A stretch of 64,000 bases of DNA from Tissierella creatinophila DSM 6911 (GCF_001940565.1 NZ_LTDM01000003.1:30737-94736), one strand, 5' to 3'. Positions 8,379 through 18,829 are shown, counted from the first letter of the stretch. Notes: generated by a model not told the origin, from the letters alone. A program made the numbers and translations.

Positions 8379-9401
8379 TTATTCCATTTCCTTTATAGCT
8401 TTTATAAATTTATCTATATCTTCTTTCTCTGTATCAAAAGAGGTTACAAGTCTAACTAAATTAGTCTTTTCATCTATTATATAAAAACCAAATTCATCTT
8501 GCAAATTATCCATGATTTTTTTATCCATATTTGCAAATATCATATTGGTTTTAAATCCTTCTTGTACCTTTACACTTTTACATTCTCTTAATCTTTCCTT
8601 TAAATATGATCCCATTTCATTTGCATTTGTTGCACATTCTCTCCATACCCCATCTTCTAAGTATGGAATAAACTGACAAGAGACAAACCTCATCTTGGAT
8701 AATAGCTGCATACCTTGTTTTCTATAGTATTTGAAGTTTTTACTTATTTCTTTATTAAATGAAACTATGGCTTCTCCTATCATCATTCCATTTTTAGTTC
8801 CACCAAAAGATAAAAGATCTACTCCTGTATCAGCTATCATCTCTTTAAAAGAAGAATCTAAGGCTATTATAGCATTTGCAAGTCTTGCACCATCTAAATG
8901 TAGGTACATGTTATTGCTATGGGCGAAATCTGCAATTTCTTTTATTTCTTCAACTGAGTATAAAGTACCTGTTTCTGTAGTTTGAGATATAGAGATTATC
9001 CTAGGCTGAACTCTGTGTTCATCATCTGGATGAGTTAAAAACTTCTTTATATTTTCTATCTTTAACTTTCCATCATCTTCAGGAGTGTAGAGTATTTTAG
9101 ATCCACTAAAATTTTCAAATGTTCCACACTCATCTGTATTTATATGTGCTGTTTCAGTACATATAACCGCTTCAAACGGTCTTAAAATACCACTTAATCC
9201 TATTACATTTGCCGCAGTTCCAAGTAGCGTAAAGTATACATCTACATCTTTTTGGAATAAATCTTTTATAATATCTATAGCTCTTTTGCTATAGGTGTCC
9301 GCTCCATAAGGACTTTCATGTCCTATATTTGCTTCTTGTATTGCATTTAATATTTTGGGGTGTACCCCTGATACATTGTCTGATTTAAACATTTTCATCA
9401 T
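8379..9401 (-). CDS. ltaE: low-specificity L-threonine aldolase
   Basis: PLP enzyme of fold type I that splits threonine/allo-threonine to glycine and acetaldehyde. 340 residues, a normal length. SDNVSGVHP is near the N-terminus, HLDGARLANA lies mid-chain with the PLP-binding Asp, and SFGGTKNGMM contains the Schiff-base lysine. Three close ATGs (MMKM) follow AGAGGTGAT; the first or second is most likely. An extended -10 promoter lies upstream. The activity fits an amino-acid fermenting anaerobe. Confidence 0.92.
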   Translation of the reverse strand: MMKMFKSDNVSGVHPKILNAIQEANIGHESPYGADTYSKRAIDIIKDLFQKDVDVYFTLLGTAANVIGLSGILRPFEAVICTETAHINTDECGTFENFSGSKILYTPEDDGKLKIENIKKFLTHPDDEHRVQPRIISISQTTETGTLYSVEEIKEIADFAHSNNMYLHLDGARLANAIIALDSSFKEMIADTGVDLLSFGGTKNGMMIGEAIVSFNKEISKNFKYYRKQGMQLLSKMRFVSCQFIPYLEDGVWRECATNANEMGSYLKERLRECKSVKVQEGFKTNMIFANMDKKIMDNLQDEFGFYIIDEKTNLVRLVTSFDTEKEDIDKFIKAIKEME

Positions 9402-9433
9402 ATCACCTCTAGTAAGTTTTTAAACATATATTA

Positions 9434-9442
9434 ATTATACCA
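9434..9442 (-). promoter_or_regulatory. extended -10 promoter for ltaE
   Basis: TGGTATAAT on the minus strand, about 33 bases before the ATG. The -35 is poor, as in the activase promoter, where the same TGGTATAAT is used. Confidence 0.5.
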
Positions 9443-9489
9443 TATTTATATTGGAAGTATTTGTAAGAATAAAAGATTGATATATAAAG

Positions 9490-9517
9490 AAAAAAGTAGG
9501 AGCTAGCTCCTACTTTT
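9490..9517 (-). terminator. intrinsic terminator after gdhA
   Basis: Perfect palindrome AAAAGTAGGAGC / GCTCCTACTTTT starting at the gdhA stop, followed by T-rich sequence on the minus strand. Confidence 0.9.
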
Positions 9518-10768
9518 TTAATACCATCCTCTAAGCTTCATCACTTCTGCTACTTTTTTAACACTAAACATATAGGCAGCTTTTCTTAAATTTACTCCAT
9601 ACTCTTCTTTTATTTTCCAAATATTTTCAAATGCATCTACCATGGCTTTTTCTTGTCTTTCTATTACCTCTTCCTCACACCAATAATAGCCGTATAAGTT
9701 TTGTACCCATTCAAAGTATGAAACAGTAACACCTCCTGAATTGGCAAGTATATCTGGAGCAACCAAGATACCTTTTTCTTCTAAAACCTTATTTGCTTTT
9801 GGAGTTATAGGTCCATTTGCAGCTTCTGCTATTATTTTAGAGTTTATAAGATTTACATTTTTTTCTGTTATTGCATTTTCTATTGCAGCAGGAATTAATA
9901 CCTCTACATCTAAAGACCAAAAATCTTCTAGAGATATAAGTTTAGCATCTTTAAAATCTATTAAGTCTTTATTTATATTTAAATGATTTTTTAAATCCTC
10001 ATATTTAAATCCTTCTTCACAATAAATAGCATTTTCTCTAAGTCCTATAGCTACTACTTTAGCACCTAAGTTTTCTAAATGCTTTACTGTAAAGCTTCCA
10101 ACATTTCCAAAACCTTGAACCCCTACACTTAGTCCTTTAATATCTAGCCCAAGTTTTTTACATGATTCTCTTACAACTAGTGCTACTCCAAAACCTGTAG
10201 CTTCATTTCTTCCCTTTGAGCCACCAAATTCTAATGGTTTTCCAGTTATTACACCTAGTTCATGATTTCCAGTAAGTTTTATATATTCATCTACCATCCA
10301 AGCCATTATCTGACCATTCGTATTTACATCTGGTGCTGGTATATCTATCTTTTCTCCTAAGTACTTATGAAGACCTCTTATATATCCTCTTGCTAGTCTT
10401 TCGAGTTCACCATTTGATAAATCCTTTGGATTTACTGTAATTCCTCCTTTAGCTCCCCCGTAGGGAATACCTGTTATACCGCATTTAAAAGTCATCCAAA
10501 TTGAAAGTGCCTTTACCTCTTCTAAATCAACATTTTCATGAAACCTAACTCCACCTTTTCCAGGACCCACTGCATTATTGTGAAGAGATCTGTAACCTTT
10601 AAACACCTTCACAGTTCCATCATCCATCTTTACTGGAATTGAAATTTCTATAACTCTTTGTGGTTCTTTTAATAATTCATAAACACTTTGTTTTAAACCT
10701 AGTGCATCACAAGCTATTTTGATTTGTTCCTGAGCTGCTCTAAGCGGACTTAAATTTTCCTTACTCAT
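9518..10768 (-). CDS. gdhA: glutamate dehydrogenase, NAD-type Glu/Leu/Phe/Val family
   Basis: Catalyses glutamate + NAD(P)+ to 2-oxoglutarate, ammonium and NAD(P)H. 416 residues, as in hexameric class II enzymes. The substrate domain has KGGVRFHENVD and a catalytic-lysine region PYGGAKGGI. The Rossmann motif VQGFGNVGS is near residue 215. The ATG follows AGGGGTGAT with standard spacing. It is a single gene with its own terminator and a probable promoter, and the central amino-acid catabolic enzyme of the window. Confidence 0.95.
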   Translation of the reverse strand: MSKENLSPLRAAQEQIKIACDALGLKQSVYELLKEPQRVIEISIPVKMDDGTVKVFKGYRSLHNNAVGPGKGGVRFHENVDLEEVKALSIWMTFKCGITGIPYGGAKGGITVNPKDLSNGELERLARGYIRGLHKYLGEKIDIPAPDVNTNGQIMAWMVDEYIKLTGNHELGVITGKPLEFGGSKGRNEATGFGVALVVRESCKKLGLDIKGLSVGVQGFGNVGSFTVKHLENLGAKVVAIGLRENAIYCEEGFKYEDLKNHLNINKDLIDFKDAKLISLEDFWSLDVEVLIPAAIENAITEKNVNLINSKIIAEAANGPITPKANKVLEEKGILVAPDILANSGGVTVSYFEWVQNLYGYYWCEEEVIERQEKAMVDAFENIWKIKEEYGVNLRKAAYMFSVKKVAEVMKLRGWY

Positions 10769-10804
10769 AAAATCACCCCTGATTTGAATTATATAGATAT
10801 GATT

Positions 10805-10833
10805 ATTATATACTATTTTTTAGTAGAATAGAA
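10805..10833 (-). promoter_or_regulatory. probable sigma-A promoter for gdhA
   Basis: TTCTAT - 17 bases - TATAAT on the minus strand; the -10 is perfect and the -35 weak. It lies about 40 bases upstream of the gdhA ATG. Confidence 0.5.
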
Positions 10834-10884
10834 AATTTTTTTCTTTACTATATATAAATTAGATAAGTTTTCATCATTAAACAT

Positions 10885-10921
10885 AAAAAAACTCACAATC
10901 CAAGTTGATCGCAAGTTTTTT
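10885..10921 (-). terminator. intrinsic terminator after DEAD-box helicase gene
   Basis: RNA stem CUUGCGAUC / GAUUGUGAG (9 bp with G-U pairs) flanked by A and U runs, immediately after the helicase stop. Confidence 0.85.
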
Positions 10922-10925
10922 ACAT

Positions 10926-12566
10926 CTATTTTCTTCTAGGGTTTGCTATTTCTACTCTTACGCGAGTTCCCTTGATCTCTTCATTATTTAATGAATCTAT
11001 AACTTTTCTAGCCTCGTTTTTATCTACTTCTACAAACGAAAACTTATCGTATACATCTATTTTACCTATAGCACCTTTATCTACACCGGCTGTTTGAGTA
11101 ATAGCTGCTAGTATATGTCTTGGTCTTACGCCTTTTCTGTTTCCAATACCAATATGAATTCTTTTCATATCTCCTGATTTTCTGCTTGAATGTGATTGAG
11201 ATTGTGATTTAGAGCTTGATCCTTGAGATTTTTTCCCAAAGTCTACCATGTCTAACTCTTGATGTTTGTTTGATTTATCAGAACCCATATAAAACTTTAA
11301 AAGAACTGACGCTATATCTACAGAAGTAAGACCTTCTTCTATAAGTCCATCTATAGTCTTTTTATATTTATTTAAATCTTCATCTTCTATACCTTCTTTA
11401 ATCTTATCTAGCATAGTAGTTGTATAAGTTTCTTCCATATCTTTTAATGTAGGTACATCTTTTCTTTTTATCTTTATATTTGCATATCTTTGTATATTTC
11501 TTAGTTTATTATTATCTCTATTTGTTACAAAGCTTATTGCCACACCTTCTCTACCTGCTCTTGCAGTTCTACCTATTCTATGAACATAGTATTCTTCATC
11601 TTGAGGTATATCATAGTTTATAACAAGGTCTATATCATCTACATCAAGACCCCTAGCTGCAACATCTGTAGCCACAAGTATATCTATAGAACCTCTTCTA
11701 AACTTATTCATTACAGTGTCTCTTTGATTTTGTTTTAAATCTCCATGAAGTCCATCTACAAGGTATCCTCTAGCTGAAAGTTCTTCATTTAATGCATCTA
11801 CTTTTCTCTTAGTATTACAGAATACTATAGATAGTTTAGGATTATATATGTCTATAGCCCTACTTAAAATCTCAGTTTTCATATGCTCTTTTACTTCATA
11901 GTAGAATTGCTCTATCTGAGGTATTATAAGTTCTTTATGAGTTACCTTTATTATTTCAGGATTCTTTTGATATTTAGATGCAAAGTTTATTATGTCCTTT
12001 GGCATAGTAGCTGAGAAAAATATAGTTTGCCTATCTTCATGAAGTTTATCCATTACAAGTGCTATATCGTCTCTAAAACCCATATCAAACATTTCATCTG
12101 CTTCATCTAATACCATAAATTTTACATTATCAACTTTTACAGTTTTTCTTCTTATATGGTCTATAAGCCTTCCTGGAGTTCCAACTATTATCTGAACACC
12201 TTTTTTTAATGCTCTAATTTGTCTATCTATTGGCTGACCACCATAAACTGGTATTACTTCAATTCCTCTTTTAAACTTTCCAAGCTTTTTCATCTCTTCT
12301 GCAACTTGAATGCAAAGCTCTCTAGTAGGACATAGAACAAGCGCTTGTACAGATCTATCCTTACTATCTACCATCTCTAATATTGGTATACCAAAGGCTG
12401 CAGTTTTACCTGTACCTGTTTGTGCTTGCCCTATAATATCCTTACCACTTAATACGACAGGAATAGCCTTTTCTTGGATTGGAGACATTTCTTCAAATCC
12501 CATTTCAGAAACACTTCTTTGCATTTCTTCGGTTAGGTCTATTTCGTTAAATTTTAATTTTGACAT
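10926..12566 (-). CDS. deaD: DEAD-box ATP-dependent RNA helicase (DeaD/CsdA type)
   Basis: 546 residues. All helicase motifs are visible in order: Q motif (FEEMSPIQEKAIP), AQTGTGKT, PTRELCIQ, GTPGRLIDH, DEAD, FFSATMP, HGDLKQNQRD, ATDVAARGLD and HRIGRTARAGR. A Ser/Gln-rich linker near residues 447-465 leads to a C-terminal DbpA-type RNA-binding domain (IHIGIGNRKGVRPRHIL ... ANPRRK). Such enzymes unwind rRNA and mRNA structure in ribosome assembly and the cold. Start ATG follows AAGGAGG. It has its own promoter and terminator and is divergent from pepF. Confidence 0.95.
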   Translation of the reverse strand: MSKLKFNEIDLTEEMQRSVSEMGFEEMSPIQEKAIPVVLSGKDIIGQAQTGTGKTAAFGIPILEMVDSKDRSVQALVLCPTRELCIQVAEEMKKLGKFKRGIEVIPVYGGQPIDRQIRALKKGVQIIVGTPGRLIDHIRRKTVKVDNVKFMVLDEADEMFDMGFRDDIALVMDKLHEDRQTIFFSATMPKDIINFASKYQKNPEIIKVTHKELIIPQIEQFYYEVKEHMKTEILSRAIDIYNPKLSIVFCNTKRKVDALNEELSARGYLVDGLHGDLKQNQRDTVMNKFRRGSIDILVATDVAARGLDVDDIDLVINYDIPQDEEYYVHRIGRTARAGREGVAISFVTNRDNNKLRNIQRYANIKIKRKDVPTLKDMEETYTTTMLDKIKEGIEDEDLNKYKKTIDGLIEEGLTSVDIASVLLKFYMGSDKSNKHQELDMVDFGKKSQGSSSKSQSQSHSSRKSGDMKRIHIGIGNRKGVRPRHILAAITQTAGVDKGAIGKIDVYDKFSFVEVDKNEARKVIDSLNNEEIKGTRVRVEIANPRRK

Positions 12567-12597
12567 TCCGTTCCTCCTTATTGTATATAACTTATAA

Positions 12598-12626
12598 ATT
12601 ATATACTTAAAATATACTTATTGCAA
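12598..12626 (-). promoter_or_regulatory. sigma-A promoter for deaD
   Basis: TTGCAA - 17 bases - TATAAT on the minus strand, about 32 bases upstream of the ATG. Confidence 0.7.
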
Positions 12627-12684
12627 GTGATTTTAAAACATAGACAATATAATTAGTATATTTTCCCCTTAAAAGCACATATTA

Positions 12685-12713
12685 TTCTTAATTGGATGAT
12701 TTTATGGTATAAT
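12685..12713 (+). promoter_or_regulatory. sigma-A promoter for pepF
   Basis: TTCTTA - 17 bases - TATAAT with an extended TGG before the -10, about 37 bases upstream of the pepF ATG. Confidence 0.65.
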
Positions 12714-12749
12714 AATTTCCGAAGCTAAATAACTGAGAGGTGTTAAAAT

Positions 12750-14513
12750 ATGAGATGGAGTTTAGATGAACTTTACTCTGATTTTGAATCAGAAGAGTAT
12801 AAAAATGATTTTGAAAGATTAGAAAAATTAATTGAAGGTTTTACAGATTGGGCTGAAAACGAATTAAACCTAGATGGAGATAAGATAGTTTTGCTTGAAG
12901 ACTATATAAAGTTCTCTGAAGAAATCCTTACTACATTTATAAAGCTTAGAGGTTTTGCATCTCTTTCATCTAGCGTGGATGCAAGAGATGAAAAAGCTAT
13001 ACAAGAAATGGACAAATTGTCCCTTGTTTATACTAATCTTACCAAGCCAGAAGTAGATTTTAAAAACTTTTTAAAAGAAGTCAATAATTTAGATGAACTT
13101 ATAAATGAGTCTGAGCTTTTAAAAGAGCATAGATTTATATTAAAAGATATGAAAGAAGATACAAAGTATCTTCTAAGTGAAAAAGAAGAAATCCTTATAT
13201 CCAAGATGAAAAACACAGGCTCTAACGCTTGGGGAAACCTTCAAAACCAACTTTCTTCAAAACTCCTTGTGGATATAGTAATAGATGAAGAAGAAAAAAA
13301 ATTACCTCTTTCTGTAGTTAGAAATTTAGCTTATAGTAAAGACTCCCAGGTGAGAAAATTAGCATACTATGCAGAAATTAAAGCTTATAAAAAGATAGAA
13401 GAGTCTTCTGCTGCTGCTCTAAATGGTATAAAAGGAGAAGTTATAACAGTATCAAAGCTTAGAGGATTTCAATCACCATTGGATGAGACTTTAGTAAAAT
13501 CTAGAATGGATAAAAAAACTCTCGATGCTATGATCGATGCTATGGAAGAATTTCTACCAGTCTTTCATAAATACTTTAAGAAAAAAGCTGAAATTTTAGG
13601 TCATAGAGATGGGCTTCCCTTCTATGGTATCTTTGCTCCTATAGGAGAAGTTGATATGAGGTTTACCTATGATGAGGCAATTAACTATATAGTAAAAAAC
13701 TTTAATAAATTTAGCGAAAAACTTGGATCTTTTGTGCAAGAAGCTTATGATAAAAATTGGCTAGATGTAGAACCTAGAGAAGGAAAAAGAGGAGGGGCAT
13801 TTTGTTCCAATCTTCATCCAATAGGTGAAAGTCGTATTCTTTCAAATTTCGATGGAAGTTTTTCCAATATGACAACTCTAGCACACGAACTAGGTCACGC
13901 TTATCACGGCTCAACTCTTATGGACGAATCCATACTAAATAGTAGTTATCCTATGCCTATAGCTGAAACAGCTTCGATATTTTGTGAGACAATAGTTGTA
14001 AATGCAGCTCTTGAAAATATAAGTAAAGAAGAAGCTTTAAGCATTCTTGAAAGCTCTATATCAGATGCAGCACAGGTTATAGTTGATATCTATAGTAGGT
14101 TTGTATTTGAAAGCATGTTATTTGCAGCAAGAGAGAGTCACCCTCTATCTGTAACTGAATTAAAGGAAACAATGATGGAAGCTCAGAAAAAGGCATATGG
14201 AGATGGATTAGATCATTCTCTACTTCATCCTTATATGTGGATAAATAAACCGCATTACTATTCTGCTAGCCTTAACTTCTATAACTTTCCATATGCCTTT
14301 GGACTACTTTTCTCTAAAGGATTATATGCAGAATATTTAAAACGCGGAGATGAATTTGTAAAAGAATATGATGCACTATTAAATGCTACAGGTAAAAACA
14401 ATATAAGAGATGTAGCCCTTAGAATGAATATAGATATACACAATCCAGAGTTCTTTAGAAACTCACTAAAACTTATAGAAAGTGATATAGAAAAGTTTAT
14501 AAGCCTAGCTTAA
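12750..14513 (+). CDS. pepF: oligoendopeptidase F (M3 family zinc metallopeptidase)
   Basis: Cytoplasmic endopeptidase that cuts short peptides. 587 residues, normal for the M3B family. The zinc site HELGH is at H379-H383, in the sequence TLAHELGHAYHG, with the downstream Glu ligand in PIAETASIF. A long helical N-terminal half caps the active site. One of only two plus-strand genes in the window. The ATG follows GAGAGGTG with seven-base spacing. Peptide breakdown fits the amino-acid catabolism of neighbouring gdhA and ltaE. Confidence 0.95.
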   Translation: MRWSLDELYSDFESEEYKNDFERLEKLIEGFTDWAENELNLDGDKIVLLEDYIKFSEEILTTFIKLRGFASLSSSVDARDEKAIQEMDKLSLVYTNLTKPEVDFKNFLKEVNNLDELINESELLKEHRFILKDMKEDTKYLLSEKEEILISKMKNTGSNAWGNLQNQLSSKLLVDIVIDEEEKKLPLSVVRNLAYSKDSQVRKLAYYAEIKAYKKIEESSAAALNGIKGEVITVSKLRGFQSPLDETLVKSRMDKKTLDAMIDAMEEFLPVFHKYFKKKAEILGHRDGLPFYGIFAPIGEVDMRFTYDEAINYIVKNFNKFSEKLGSFVQEAYDKNWLDVEPREGKRGGAFCSNLHPIGESRILSNFDGSFSNMTTLAHELGHAYHGSTLMDESILNSSYPMPIAETASIFCETIVVNAALENISKEEALSILESSISDAAQVIVDIYSRFVFESMLFAARESHPLSVTELKETMMEAQKKAYGDGLDHSLLHPYMWINKPHYYSASLNFYNFPYAFGLLFSKGLYAEYLKRGDEFVKEYDALLNATGKNNIRDVALRMNIDIHNPEFFRNSLKLIESDIEKFISLA

Positions 14514-14550
14514 AATAAGAAGCTACCTATATAGGTAGCTTCTTATTTTT
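14514..14550. terminator. bidirectional terminator between pepF and the MOSC gene
   Basis: Perfect stem AAGAAGCTACCTAT / ATAGGTAGCTTCTT with a T run on the plus side and an A run on the other, serving two convergent units. Confidence 0.95.
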
Positions 14551-15006
14551 TTACTTATTTGAAATAAAGCGATCAGTACTAGGTAGACTTACGACTTTGT
14601 CATCTATCTTTACAAATCCACTTTTTATTATCTTAGTGAATATTACATTCATAAATAGATTACAAGTTTCCCCAGATTGAATTAATTTGCATTCTTTAAA
14701 GCATCTCTTTCCAATAGCTGTTACTTCTTGAACTGTTTCACCTATTTGAAGTCTTTGACCTATTTCTATGTTTTTAACTTCTAAATCTTTAATAGTAATA
14801 TTTTCATAAAATCTAAATAAACAAAGTCCCTCAAATTCTTCTTCATCTATTAAATTTCTTATTCTTTCACTTAATATAGAGATTTGTCTGTTCTTTTCTC
14901 TTTTAGGAAATTCCCCAATCATACCCAGTTCTTTGTCTATTATAGCTTGTCTTAAGTAATCAATATGACCATCTTCATCCTTCAATTTAAGTGCTACAAC
15001 TTTCAA
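14551..15006 (-). CDS. MOSC-domain protein
   Basis: 151 residues formed by a single MOSC (molybdenum cofactor sulfurase C-terminal) fold with IEIGQRLQIGETVQEV and cysteine-bearing RCFKECKLIQSGETCN. MOSC domains bind the molybdenum/tungsten cofactor or carry sulfur to it. The start is TTG at 15006 with GAGGTGAT upstream; no ATG is suitable. Last gene of the tup-moe-moa operon, one base after the moaC-MOSC fusion, whose MOSC half is a close paralogue. Confidence 0.85.
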   Translation of the reverse strand: MKVVALKLKDEDGHIDYLRQAIIDKELGMIGEFPKREKNRQISILSERIRNLIDEEEFEGLCLFRFYENITIKDLEVKNIEIGQRLQIGETVQEVTAIGKRCFKECKLIQSGETCNLFMNVIFTKIIKSGFVKIDDKVVSLPSTDRFISNK

Positions 15007-15007
15007 A

Positions 15008-15907
15008 TCAAATCACCTCGATGGAGTCACCCTCCTTTATTTTTCCAGGAACTATTATCTTTGTAAATATTCCCTCTTTTGGCATCACACATTTTCCAAC
15101 TTTTTTAGCTATTTCGCATCCACTGTGACACTCTTTTCCTATCTGAGTTACCTCTTGAATTGTTTCACCTATTTTTAAACGCGTTCCTACAGGTAGAGTG
15201 AAAAGTTCTATACCTTCTGTCGTTATATTTTCTGCAAATATTCCAGGTACCAGTCCCTCTACTCCTAATTCTTTCATCTTTTGAAAACTCTCTAAGGCAA
15301 GTAAACTTACCTGTCTATGCCAATTCCCTGCGTGTGCATCTCCTTCTAGTCCAAAATCTTCTAAAAATGTTCCTTCTTCTAATGGGTGTTTTACCACTCC
15401 TTTTTCCTGTGAAATATTTACTGATATTACCTTGCCTTTTGATTTTCTCATATATTCTCCTGATTTTCCACCCTTTTTTTCCAAAAGTTTTACATCCACT
15501 ATCTCCATCTCCTTATCCACCGCTTTACACATATCGTATATAGTAAGTAAGCTTGTAGTAACCGCTGTTAAAGCCTCCATTTCAACTCCAGTTTTACCTT
15601 CAGTTTTCACCACTGCCATTACCTTTACACCATTATGCAAGATTTCAAAATCTATATCTACTCCAGTTAAAAATATATTGTGACACATTGGAATGATTTC
15701 ACTGGTCTTTTTAGCTGCCATAATTCCAGCAACTTGAGCCACAGAAAGCACATCTCCCTTTTTCATCTTTCCTTCTTTTATCATAGAAAGGATTTTGTCC
15801 GATAAGAGAATGATTCCCTCTGCCTTTGCTACTCTTTTAGTTATTTCCTTTTCCCCTACCTCTACCATATATGCTCTACCTTTATCATTAAAGTGAGTAA
15901 ATTCCAT
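15008..15907 (-). CDS. moaC: MoaC-MOSC fusion protein
   Basis: 299 residues. Residues 1 to about 155 are MoaC, cyclic pyranopterin monophosphate synthase, the second step of molybdopterin synthesis after MoaA ([12 protein letters not shown] and [11 protein letters not shown] motifs). From about 160 to the end is a MOSC domain ([21 protein letters not shown] ... [12 protein letters not shown], with conserved Cys). The fusion puts cofactor making and cofactor handling in one chain. ATG follows AGGGGGTTAGAAG. It is four bases downstream of moaA. Confidence 0.92.
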   Translation of the reverse strand: MEFTHFNDKGRAYMVEVGEKEITKRVAKAEGIILLSDKILSMIKEGKMKKGDVLSVAQVAGIMAAKKTSEIIPMCHNIFLTGVDIDFEILHNGVKVMAVVKTEGKTGVEMEALTAVTTSLLTIYDMCKAVDKEMEIVDVKLLEKKGGKSGEYMRKSKGKVISVNISQEKGVVKHPLEEGTFLEDFGLEGDAHAGNWHRQVSLLALESFQKMKELGVEGLVPGIFAENITTEGIELFTLPVGTRLKIGETIQEVTQIGKECHSGCEIAKKVGKCVMPKEGIFTKIIVPGKIKEGDSIEVI

Positions 15908-15910
15908 CTT

Positions 15911-16867
15911 CTAACCCCCTATTTGATTCATGTTTTTATCTAAAAATTCTCCATCCTCTAAATGATGAGATTCTTCCTTTTTTAAGACTGATTTCAATAT
16001 AAAGCTTTTTAAATCTTCTCCATCCCTTAATGCTTTTTTTAAATCTATCTCTTTATTGGAATGAAGACAAAGTTTTAATAAACCCTCAGATGTAAGTCTT
16101 ACTCTATTGCAGTTATCACAAAACTTACAAGATATAGGATTTATTATACCGACTTTACCCAAGGCATTTGGAAGTTTATAGTAAACCGCTGGTGAAGAAG
16201 GGTCTTCTCTTTCTATTGGAATTAAAGTCTTAACCTTTTCCAATATTATATCATTAGAAATAAACTTGTCCTTAGCCCAAGCTGAAGCTTCACCTATTGG
16301 CATGAGCTCAATAAATCTTACATCTATTTTTTCATCAAGAGTTAAATTTACTAGAGTTTCTATTTCACAATCATTAAATCCACCAATAAGAACTGTGTTT
16401 ATCTTTATAGGTGTAAGACCTACTCTCTTTGCCTCTTCTATTCCAGATAGAAAATCTTCTAATCTTCCTCCGCGAGTTATCTCTTTATATTTATGAGGAT
16501 CTAAAGTATCAAGGCTTACATTTATTCTGTGAAGGCCTGCCTGTTTTAAATCCTTAGCAAATTTTTTTAAAAGTATTCCATTGGTAGTCATGGCGATATC
16601 TTTTATCCCATCTAATTTTGAAACTTTCGATATAAGTTCTACTATACCCTTTCTTGCAAGGGGTTCACCCCCAGTAAACCTTATCTTATCTACACCAAGG
16701 GATACAAAGCTTTTTATTATTTCATATATTTCTTCTAAACTCAACATATCATCATGAGTAAATTTATCTATACCATCTTGGGGCATACAATATTTGCATC
16801 TTAAATTGCATCTATCAGTAAGTGAAACCCTTAGATAATTTATCTCTCTTCCAAAAGAATCTTTCAA
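15911..16867 (-). CDS. moaA: GTP 3',8-cyclase (MoaA), radical SAM
   Basis: First enzyme of molybdopterin synthesis; converts GTP to 3',8-cyclo-7,8-dihydro-GTP. 318 residues. The radical SAM cluster ligands are C20, C24 and C27 (CNLRCKYC). The second C-terminal cluster ligands are CKFCDNC and a later Cys in KLCLHS. The start is taken as TTG at 16867, spaced from AAAGGTGAT and giving the family N-terminus MKDSFGREINYLR; a GTG three codons upstream lies inside the Shine-Dalgarno. It is in the riboswitch-led operon. Confidence 0.95.
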   Translation of the reverse strand: MKDSFGREINYLRVSLTDRCNLRCKYCMPQDGIDKFTHDDMLSLEEIYEIIKSFVSLGVDKIRFTGGEPLARKGIVELISKVSKLDGIKDIAMTTNGILLKKFAKDLKQAGLHRINVSLDTLDPHKYKEITRGGRLEDFLSGIEEAKRVGLTPIKINTVLIGGFNDCEIETLVNLTLDEKIDVRFIELMPIGEASAWAKDKFISNDIILEKVKTLIPIEREDPSSPAVYYKLPNALGKVGIINPISCKFCDNCNRVRLTSEGLLKLCLHSNKEIDLKKALRDGEDLKSFILKSVLKKEESHHLEDGEFLDKNMNQIGG

Positions 16868-16922
16868 TATTATCACCTTTTTCTATTATATATCATTATA
16901 TTATAACTCTTTATCTATCCTA

Positions 16923-18815
16923 CTAAGACTCTATATGGATTATCTCTCCAGCATCTATAAGTTTATACCCTCCTAGAGATAGTACTCTTGTCTCAAACGC
17001 TTTAGATGAAAGTGCCCTTATAAAACTCTTTATTTTTTCATCTTCTAGCATACTTGTTTCAACTAAAAAGTCATAATCTTCATAAGTTACTTCTACAAAG
17101 TCTAAGTCCATAGCTTTAGCTGCTGAATATATTCCAAGGCCTACAGTCTTTTTACCATCTTTTACAGCTGAAGCCACTGCCATATGGGTATTTAACTCTC
17201 TATTATATCCATTTATGCTTTGGGGATCTATACCTTCTAATTTAAGATGATAATCTAGTAGTACTCTTGTACCTGCTCCTCTTTGTCTATTTACAAAAGA
17301 AATTTCCTCTTTTAAAAGATCTCTAAATGTTTTAACAAGTTCCTTATCTTCCTTTTTTATCATAAAACCTTGTAATCTTTTAACCCCTTTTATTAAAGAC
17401 ATCTCTTTACCTTTAAAGTATTTTTTTATATAGCTTATATTGTACTCTCCAGTTTTTTCGTACAATAGGTGAATTGGGGCTATATGGCACTCTCCCCTTC
17501 TCATAGCCATGATTCCACCCATACTTCCCACATGACCTGAGGAAAGAAGCGTCATATCTCCTAGTATGTCCATTATGAGATCATGACTACCTATAGAAAC
17601 TACTGTTTCTTTTATCTCCTCTAGTGGCTTTAAGAGCTTTACATCTATCTCTTCTCCTGCTTCTGCTCCTTCAACATTTTGGGGTATTATGCCAATTCCA
17701 TCAGCTTTTACAAGGCTCATAGTAACTCCCGCACCACTAGAGAGTGGAGTTGCTATAAGTTTATCACCGACTTCACCTAAATTAACTCTTATAAGTTCTC
17801 TATTTTTAAGTGAAGAAACTATACGTTTTGCAATAGTTGCCTTTATAAGATTTTCTCGTTTCTCTTTTTTACCTAAAAATTTATGTATTAAAGGTTTTAC
17901 AAACTCTTCAAACACCAAATAACTTGATACAGGATAGCCTGGAAGTCCTATTACAGGCTTACCCTCTATTATCCCAAGTATAGTTGGTTTTCCAGGTTTC
18001 ATTGCTATACCATGGACTATCGTCTCTCCAAGTTCTTTTATTATATTTACAGTATAGTCCTTACTTCCTGCTGAAGAACCTGCATTTATAAGCATTATAT
18101 CATTTTCTCTTACCATCTTTAATATATTAGTCTTTAGAAGTTCATAATCATCTTCTATGGGAGAATATCTAAAAGGATCTCCCCCAAGTTTTAAAACTTC
18201 ACCCTGGAAAACTCTAGAATTTGAATCAATTATATTTCCCATCTTTAAGTTTTTTAAATCATCTACTATTTCTGTTCCAGTTGGAAGTATGCCTACCTTT
18301 GGTTTTTTAAAAACTTTTATGCTCTCTACCCCACCAGAAAGTAATGCTCCTATATCAATAGGTCTTATCTTATGATTTGAAGGAATTATCATTTCACTTT
18401 TAACTATATCTTCCCCAATTTGTCTTATATGTTGCCATGGATAACTAGATTTTATAATTTGAACTTTTCCATCTGGAAGCTCTATACAATCTTCTATCAT
18501 AATAACTGCATCAAATGGTTCTTTTATCACATTACCTGTATTTATATAGTAAAAGTCTTTTTTCTCTTCTAAGATTACTGGATTTACTTCACTTGCATTA
18601 AGAGTTTTAGCTGAAACAACTGCTATTCCATCCATTGCAGCAGCATTATAATTTGGTGAAGACATAAGAGCTTCTACCATATCAAAACTTATTCTATCTA
18701 TACTGTTTTCTACTTTTACATATTCAAATGTAGGGTTTATATTTAATTTATTAAAATATGTATCCTTTGCTAAATCTACATCCATATTATCTATATATAT
18801 ATTTCTTTTCATCAT
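16923..18815 (-). CDS. moeA: MoeA - periplasmic-binding-like (COG1910) fusion
   Basis: 630 residues. The N-terminal roughly 400 residues are MoeA, molybdopterin molybdotransferase, which inserts the metal into adenylylated molybdopterin ([29 protein letters not shown]). The C-terminal 220 residues are a PBP-like domain ([27 protein letters not shown]) that in related regulators binds molybdate, tungstate or a cofactor precursor. The fusion is known in archaea and clostridia. Start ATG follows AAGGAGG. A second MoeA lies directly upstream, so the pair may divide molybdenum and tungsten work; that is inference. Confidence 0.92.
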   Translation of the reverse strand: MMKRNIYIDNMDVDLAKDTYFNKLNINPTFEYVKVENSIDRISFDMVEALMSSPNYNAAAMDGIAVVSAKTLNASEVNPVILEEKKDFYYINTGNVIKEPFDAVIMIEDCIELPDGKVQIIKSSYPWQHIRQIGEDIVKSEMIIPSNHKIRPIDIGALLSGGVESIKVFKKPKVGILPTGTEIVDDLKNLKMGNIIDSNSRVFQGEVLKLGGDPFRYSPIEDDYELLKTNILKMVRENDIMLINAGSSAGSKDYTVNIIKELGETIVHGIAMKPGKPTILGIIEGKPVIGLPGYPVSSYLVFEEFVKPLIHKFLGKKEKRENLIKATIAKRIVSSLKNRELIRVNLGEVGDKLIATPLSSGAGVTMSLVKADGIGIIPQNVEGAEAGEEIDVKLLKPLEEIKETVVSIGSHDLIMDILGDMTLLSSGHVGSMGGIMAMRRGECHIAPIHLLYEKTGEYNISYIKKYFKGKEMSLIKGVKRLQGFMIKKEDKELVKTFRDLLKEEISFVNRQRGAGTRVLLDYHLKLEGIDPQSINGYNRELNTHMAVASAVKDGKKTVGLGIYSAAKAMDLDFVEVTYEDYDFLVETSMLEDEKIKSFIRALSSKAFETRVLSLGGYKLIDAGEIIHIES

Positions 18816-18829
18816 ATAAAACCTCCTTA

